This document shows, piece after piece, positions 34,486 through 38,448 of a DNA stretch of 38,448 bases. How positions within the stretch are numbered: the first letter of the stretch is position 1; the number at the start of each line of letters is the position of its first letter. Made by a program: the position numbers and the translations under genes. The notes under the pieces were generated by a model that was not told where the DNA came from, made no database searches, and saw only the letters and a list, made by a program, of their open reading frames with translations. Origin of the DNA: a bacterium (lineage in GTDB: Bacteria; Acidobacteriota; Terriglobia; Terriglobales; Acidobacteriaceae); contig JAMFSC010000221.1 of NCBI GenBank assembly GCA_026225095.1, positions 1-38,448 on the forward strand. The letters run 5' to 3'.

Positions 34486-36627
34486 ATGAAACTTCTCGTT
34501 GCCATCCTTCTACTTTCTTGCACCGCCGTCACCGCACAGCAGGTCGGGCAGAACAAGGTCGCCGGTGCTCCGGACATCTACACCATGTCCGTCAAGGCAC
34601 AGCTCGTCGTCGAGAGCGTCGTCGTCAAGGACAAGCAGGGAAAGCCCATCGATGGCCTCACCGCGAAGGACTTCACCGTGACCGAAGACGGCGTCGCCCA
34701 GACCATCCGCTTCAGCGAGCATCAGAATCTTTCGAGCGCGACGCCAGTTCCCATCGCCGCGCCCAACACCGAAGAGCTGAAGCTCTACAAGCGTCTCACC
34801 CGCACCCAACTCGCGGGCGAAACCGCGGGCACGGAGAAGTATAAAGACCGCCGCCTTCTTGCCCTTTACTTCGATATGTCCGCCATGCGCCCAGCCGATC
34901 AGCTTCGCGCTCTCACTGCGGCACAGCAGTTTATCCGGACCCAGATGACCACGGCAGATCTCGTCGCGATCATGCGCTATCAGGGCGGTTCGGTCGATAT
35001 CCTGCAGGATTTCTCCGCCGATCGCAACAAGCTCCTCAGCATTCTCCTCACCATGGTCGTAGGCGAGGGTCAGGGCTCCGAGGAGACCGTCGACGACGCC
35101 TCCAGCGCAGACACCGGGGCAGCCTTCGGACAGGATGACAGCGAGTTCAACGTCTTCAACACCGACCGTCAACTCTCCGCGCTCCAGACCGCAGCCACGA
35201 TGCTCGGCCAGTTGAATGAGAAGAAGTCGTTGATCTACTTCGCGAGCGGCCTGCGGTTGCAGGGCGTGGACAACCAGGCGCAGCTCCACGCGACGGTCGA
35301 TGCGGCGATCAAATCAGGCGTCTCCTTCTGGCCGATCGACGCACGGGGCCTGGTCGCCGAAGCCCCATTGGGCGACGCCACCCAGGGTTCACCCGGCAAC
35401 GTAGGGATGTACTCGGGCACCGCCGCCATCGCCGTCCGAAACAACTTCCAGCAGTCCCAGGACACGCTCTTTGCGCTCGCCGGCGACACGGGCGGCAAGG
35501 CCCTCTTCGACTCGAACGACCTCGACCAGGGGATCGTCAAAGCCCAGCAGGCCATCTCGGACTACTACCTGATCGGCTACTATGCCACCAACACCGCGCA
35601 GAACGGCCGCTTCCGCAAGGTGAAGGTAACCCTCACTCCGCCCCGGGACCAGGAGCTTGCCGCCACCCTCTCCTATCGCCTGGGCTACTACGCCAACAAG
35701 GAGTTCAGCAAGTTCACAACCGTCGACAAAGAGCGCCAGCTTGAAGACGCCCTGATGCTCGACAACCCGATCACCGAACTCTCGATCGCGATGGAGATCG
35801 ACTACTTCCAACTCAATCGCGCCGAATACTTCGTTCCTCTGGTAGTCAAAATTCCCGGCCGCGAACTAGTACTCGCGAAACGCGGCGGCGCAGAGCACAC
35901 ACTGATCGATTTTGTCGGCGAGATCAAGGACATGGTGGGCGGAAACACCGTCTCGAACGTCCGCGACAACGTCAACATCAAGCTGACCGACGCCACCGCC
36001 GCCGAACTCGCGCATCGACCCATCGAGTACGACGCCGGCTTCACCCTCCTGCCCGGAAAATATCTCATCAAGTTTCTCGCCCGTGACGAAGAGACCGGCA
36101 GAATCGGAACCTACCAGACCACCTTCGTCATCCCCAACCTGAACAAGGAGACGCAGCACGTTCCAATCAGTTCCGTCGTCCTCAGCAGCCAGCGAGTCGA
36201 CCTCAAAGATGCCCTCTACGACTCCCTCAAGGGAAAGGAAAAGCAGAAGGAAGAGGCCGTCAACCCACTCGTCACCGAGGGAAAGAAGCTTGTCCCCAGC
36301 GTGACGCGCGTCTTCAGCACCACCAGGCAGATGTACGTCTTCCTCCAGGCGTACAAACCGAGCACAACCGCGACTCAAACTCCGCCCCCACCATCCCAGC
36401 CCCTGTTCGCGTACGTAAGCCTTTACCTCGCGGGGTCGAAGGTCTTCGAGAGCGCCCCCAGCGCGGTCCTGCCGAATCCCACCACCCGACTGGGCGTGAC
36501 CCCACTCAACTTCAGCCTCGGGATGGATGGCCTCCCGCCCGGCGAGTACGACTGCCAGGTCACCATTCTCGACGCGGACACCCGCAAGGCGACCTTCTGG
36601 CGTGCGCCCATTCTGCTGGTTCCATAA
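34486..36627 (+). CDS. Exported VWFA-related protein (TIGR03436 type)
   Basis: A 713-residue exported protein of the VWFA-related acidobacterial family. The signal peptide is MKLLVAILLLSCTAVTAQQ. The family's N-terminal signature is VVESVVVKDKQGKPIDGL followed by KDFTVTEDGVAQTI. The VWA domain starts at about 123 with LLALYFDMSAM, an incomplete MIDAS-like motif (Asp130, Ser132), and includes KKSLIYFASGLRLQG and FWPIDARGL. From about 400 to the end there are beta-rich segments without a known domain. The ATG at 34486 comes two bases after the TonB receptor stop, with GAGG upstream. It is probably periplasmic or surface-located. VWA domains often mediate protein contacts, so a role together with the receptor is an inference. 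Confidence 0.88.
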   Translation: MKLLVAILLLSCTAVTAQQVGQNKVAGAPDIYTMSVKAQLVVESVVVKDKQGKPIDGLTAKDFTVTEDGVAQTIRFSEHQNLSSATPVPIAAPNTEELKLYKRLTRTQLAGETAGTEKYKDRRLLALYFDMSAMRPADQLRALTAAQQFIRTQMTTADLVAIMRYQGGSVDILQDFSADRNKLLSILLTMVVGEGQGSEETVDDASSADTGAAFGQDDSEFNVFNTDRQLSALQTAATMLGQLNEKKSLIYFASGLRLQGVDNQAQLHATVDAAIKSGVSFWPIDARGLVAEAPLGDATQGSPGNVGMYSGTAAIAVRNNFQQSQDTLFALAGDTGGKALFDSNDLDQGIVKAQQAISDYYLIGYYATNTAQNGRFRKVKVTLTPPRDQELAATLSYRLGYYANKEFSKFTTVDKERQLEDALMLDNPITELSIAMEIDYFQLNRAEYFVPLVVKIPGRELVLAKRGGAEHTLIDFVGEIKDMVGGNTVSNVRDNVNIKLTDATAAELAHRPIEYDAGFTLLPGKYLIKFLARDEETGRIGTYQTTFVIPNLNKETQHVPISSVVLSSQRVDLKDALYDSLKGKEKQKEEAVNPLVTEGKKLVPSVTRVFSTTRQMYVFLQAYKPSTTATQTPPPPSQPLFAYVSLYLAGSKVFESAPSAVLPNPTTRLGVTPLNFSLGMDGLPPGEYDCQVTILDADTRKATFWRAPILLVP

Positions 36628-36728
36628 GAGAAAAACCAGCAAACAAGCCAGGCACCCGGGAATTTGAGTAGGATAGACAACGACCGAGCACCACCGGAAT
36701 CCCGGACCAGAATCGAGAATGACCACCC

Positions 36729-38072
36729 ATGGCTATGACCACCAATATGAGCGCACCCGGCATCGGCGTCGACCGCACCGGGACCGACTTCCGCGCCATG
36801 TCCATCGCCACCGCCCTGTTCTTCATGTGGGGCTTCCTCACCTGCCTCAACGACATCCTGATCCCGCACCTCCAGAACATCTTCGAGCTGAACTACGCCC
36901 AGGCGATGCTGGTGCAGTTTGCGTTCTTCTCGTCCTACTTCCTGTTCGCGTGGCCTGCTGGAAAACTCGTGGAGTGGCGCGGCTACAAGCAGACCATGGT
37001 GATCGGCCTGATGGTCATGGCCAGCGGAGCGCTGCTGTTCCTCCCAGCCTCCGCACTTGCCTCTTACGGCGTGTTCTTGACCGCGCTCGTCGTTCTCGCC
37101 GCCGGGATCACCTGCCTCCAGGTCTCCGCCAATCCATACGTCACCAGCCTCGGGCCGGAAAAGACCGCGGCCAGCCGCCTCAACTTCTCGCAAGCCTTCA
37201 ACTCACTCGGAACCACCATCGCCCCCCTTCTCGGTGGAGCCTTGATCCTCGGAGGCACGCAGATCTCCCCAGAGAAGCTGCATTCTCTCCCGGCCGCCCT
37301 CCTCCAGACCTATCGCGAACAACAGGCCTCCTCGGTCCGTCTCCCCTATCTCGGCATCGCGCTCACACTGCTCAGCCTGGCCCTTGCGCTTGCCCTTATC
37401 AAGATGCCTCCCATGGTCACCGGAAGCCGCAACACCCAGGACTTTCGCCCCGGAGCCTTCAGTGAACTGAGTGGCGAAAAGGAGACCATCTGGCATCATC
37501 CCTGGCTTCTGATGGGCGCGCTCGGCATCTTCCTCTACGTCGGTGCGGAGGTCTCCATCGGCAGCTTCCTCGTCAAATACTTCGGCCTCCCGCAGATCAC
37601 CTCGCTCTCGGAACAGACCGCCGCGAAGTTCGTCGGATTCTACTGGGGTGGAGCGATGATCGGCCGGTTCATCGGTTCCGCCGTCCTCCAGAAGCTCCGC
37701 ACCGGTATCGTCCTCGGCTGCGCCGCGACCGTCGCCTGCCTCCTCGTCATCACCTCGATGCTCACCCACGGTCCCACCGCGATGTGGACGATCATCCTCG
37801 TCGGCTTCTTCAACTCCGTCATGTTCCCCAACATCTTCACGCTCGGCCTCGCGAACCTCGGCGAGTTCACCAGCAAGGGGTCCAGCCTGATGGTGGCGGC
37901 GATCGTCGGTGGTGCCCTCCTGCCGCTGCTTGAAGGACATATCGCCGACAGGATTGGCGTCCAACACGCGTTTATCGTTCCAGTCGTCTGCTACATCTTC
38001 ATCGCAGCCTACGGGTTCGCCGCACGCAATCTTCGCACGGGCAATGCGATCGTAAGCGACCCCACGGCATGA
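36729..38072 (+). CDS. MFS sugar transporter, GluP/FucP family
   Basis: A 447-residue, 12-helix major-facilitator protein of the FucP/GluP sugar:H+ symporter family. Marks are FFMWGFLTCLNDILIPHL, where the Asp corresponds to Asp46 of E. coli FucP, then ITCLQVSANPYV, and NFSQAFNSLGTTIAPLLGG after helix 5. FucP has Glu135 before the AANP motif; this protein has Gln there (LQVSANP), which is typical of glucose/galactose-type members rather than FucP. It lies 101 bases after the VWFA gene with no strong Shine-Dalgarno at 36729 (an ATG at 36735 is also possible). As the inner-membrane partner of the receptor, it would import a monosaccharide. The sugar is unknown. Confidence 0.88.
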   Translation: MAMTTNMSAPGIGVDRTGTDFRAMSIATALFFMWGFLTCLNDILIPHLQNIFELNYAQAMLVQFAFFSSYFLFAWPAGKLVEWRGYKQTMVIGLMVMASGALLFLPASALASYGVFLTALVVLAAGITCLQVSANPYVTSLGPEKTAASRLNFSQAFNSLGTTIAPLLGGALILGGTQISPEKLHSLPAALLQTYREQQASSVRLPYLGIALTLLSLALALALIKMPPMVTGSRNTQDFRPGAFSELSGEKETIWHHPWLLMGALGIFLYVGAEVSIGSFLVKYFGLPQITSLSEQTAAKFVGFYWGGAMIGRFIGSAVLQKLRTGIVLGCAATVACLLVITSMLTHGPTAMWTIILVGFFNSVMFPNIFTLGLANLGEFTSKGSSLMVAAIVGGALLPLLEGHIADRIGVQHAFIVPVVCYIFIAAYGFAARNLRTGNAIVSDPTA

Positions 38073-38137
38073 CCTCCCGGAGATCAAAGGAATGTGTGAT
38101 CCATCCCGCCATCTTGACTCCCGGACAGCTAGAAGAG

Positions 38138-38255
38138 ATTGCCTGTGGGTATCGAGTTGGGTGCCCCACCTTCGCGACACGTCTCATCGTCGCTAAGGTG
38201 GGCCGGAGCGCCACGGCATCCAACGCACAACCCTATACCTTCAGCGAATCTGCTC
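38138..38255 (+). repeat. Dispersed repeat family A, copy A3
   Basis: The core is at 38159-38221. The outer stem is GGGTGCC with GGCATCC, where another position is G-U compared with copy A1. It begins 66 bases after the transporter stop codon. The downstream CAGCGAATC block is shared with copy A2. Confidence 0.85.
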
Positions 38256-38286
38256 GAGTGCTCGACGCAGTTGTCTGTTCTACGTC

Positions 38287-38318
38287 GTCATCCTGAACGA
38301 AGTGAAGGACCCCCGCAG
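38287..38318 (+). repeat. Short repeat-like segment, single copy in the window
   Basis: The segment containing TCATCCTGAACGAAGTGAAG resembles a short intergenic repeat that I recall as common in many bacterial genomes, but only one copy occurs here. It is recorded as a weak call from memory. Confidence 0.3.
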
Positions 38319-38339
38319 TCGCCAGACTGTCCGATAATC

Positions 38340-38448
38340 GAAGCCGAAACATACCACTTTCGCAAATCACGTTTCTGTCCAGTTTTTCCATGCAACGGCC
38401 CATCTTAGGCGCATCGAAAAGTCTCTGGTGAAACATTGGCAATTCCGC
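38340..38448 (+). repeat. Dispersed repeat family B, copy B3 (cut by the window end)
   Basis: Matches the first half of B1 and B2: TACCACTTTCGC, then CTGTCCAGTTTTTCCATGCA, CGGCCCAT, AAAAGTCTCTGG and TGAAACATTGG. One inserted base relative to B2 breaks any shared reading frame. The second half, which would carry the palindrome, lies beyond the window. Confidence 0.8.

Overview
The window looks like chromosomal DNA of a high-GC member of Acidobacteriota, most likely a soil genus of Terriglobia such as Granulicella, Terriglobus or Edaphobacter. The main reasons are protein families that are hallmarks of this phylum. There are two DUF3738/TIGR03435 'soil-associated' proteins, one free-standing and one fused to an M56 peptidase. 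There is a TIGR03436-type VWFA protein, an Oar-like TonB-dependent receptor with a carboxypeptidase-regulatory N-terminal domain, BlaI/BlaR1-like regulator pairs and bacillithiol synthesis (bshA). No rRNA, tRNA, CRISPR array, integrase or transposase was seen. The genus is inference.

Layout. (1) 0-5 kb: the 3' part of bshA, a convergent DUF3738 protein, and a large exported protein of unknown function. (2) 5.3-10.3 kb, all on the minus strand: an exported alpha/beta hydrolase, ylxP (DUF503), rbfA, a GT39-type membrane glycosyltransferase and a GNAT acetyltransferase. (3) 10.7-16.5 kb: a GH18 chitinase-like protein downstream of guaB, a DsbA-like thioredoxin-fold protein, a HAD phosphatase, and an exported protein with a carboxypeptidase-regulatory-like domain. 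(4) 16.7-18.8 kb: a two-gene minus-strand unit encoding a Tat-type RidA protein and a Tat-type SelA-like PLP enzyme, closed by a good terminator. (5) 19.3-26 kb: an NTF2-like protein, then rimP-nusA-infB with a near-consensus promoter, a leader terminator and a strong terminator after infB. (6) 26-28.7 kb: an exported esterase, an acyltransferase-3 membrane protein and a small conserved protein. (7) 28.8-38.1 kb: a plus-strand cluster of blaI-like regulator, M56/DUF3738 fusion, TonB-dependent receptor, VWFA protein and a GluP/FucP-type sugar transporter.

Two dispersed non-coding repeat families occur. Family A (about 100 bp, three copies, all plus strand) folds into a nested hairpin whose outer-stem changes keep G-U pairing. 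Family B (about 225 bp, two full copies in opposite orientation plus one cut by the window end) carries a GntR/FadR-like palindrome at a fixed distance from a conserved block.

The most interesting points are: the predicted periplasmic PLP enzyme paired with a periplasmic RidA; the BlaI-controlled nutrient-uptake cluster with a candidate operator inside its promoter; the split of the usual rimP-nusA-infB-ylxP-rbfA neighbourhood, which one inversion would restore; and a possible attenuator ahead of rimP. All calls come from reading the sequence by eye; no database search was possible.
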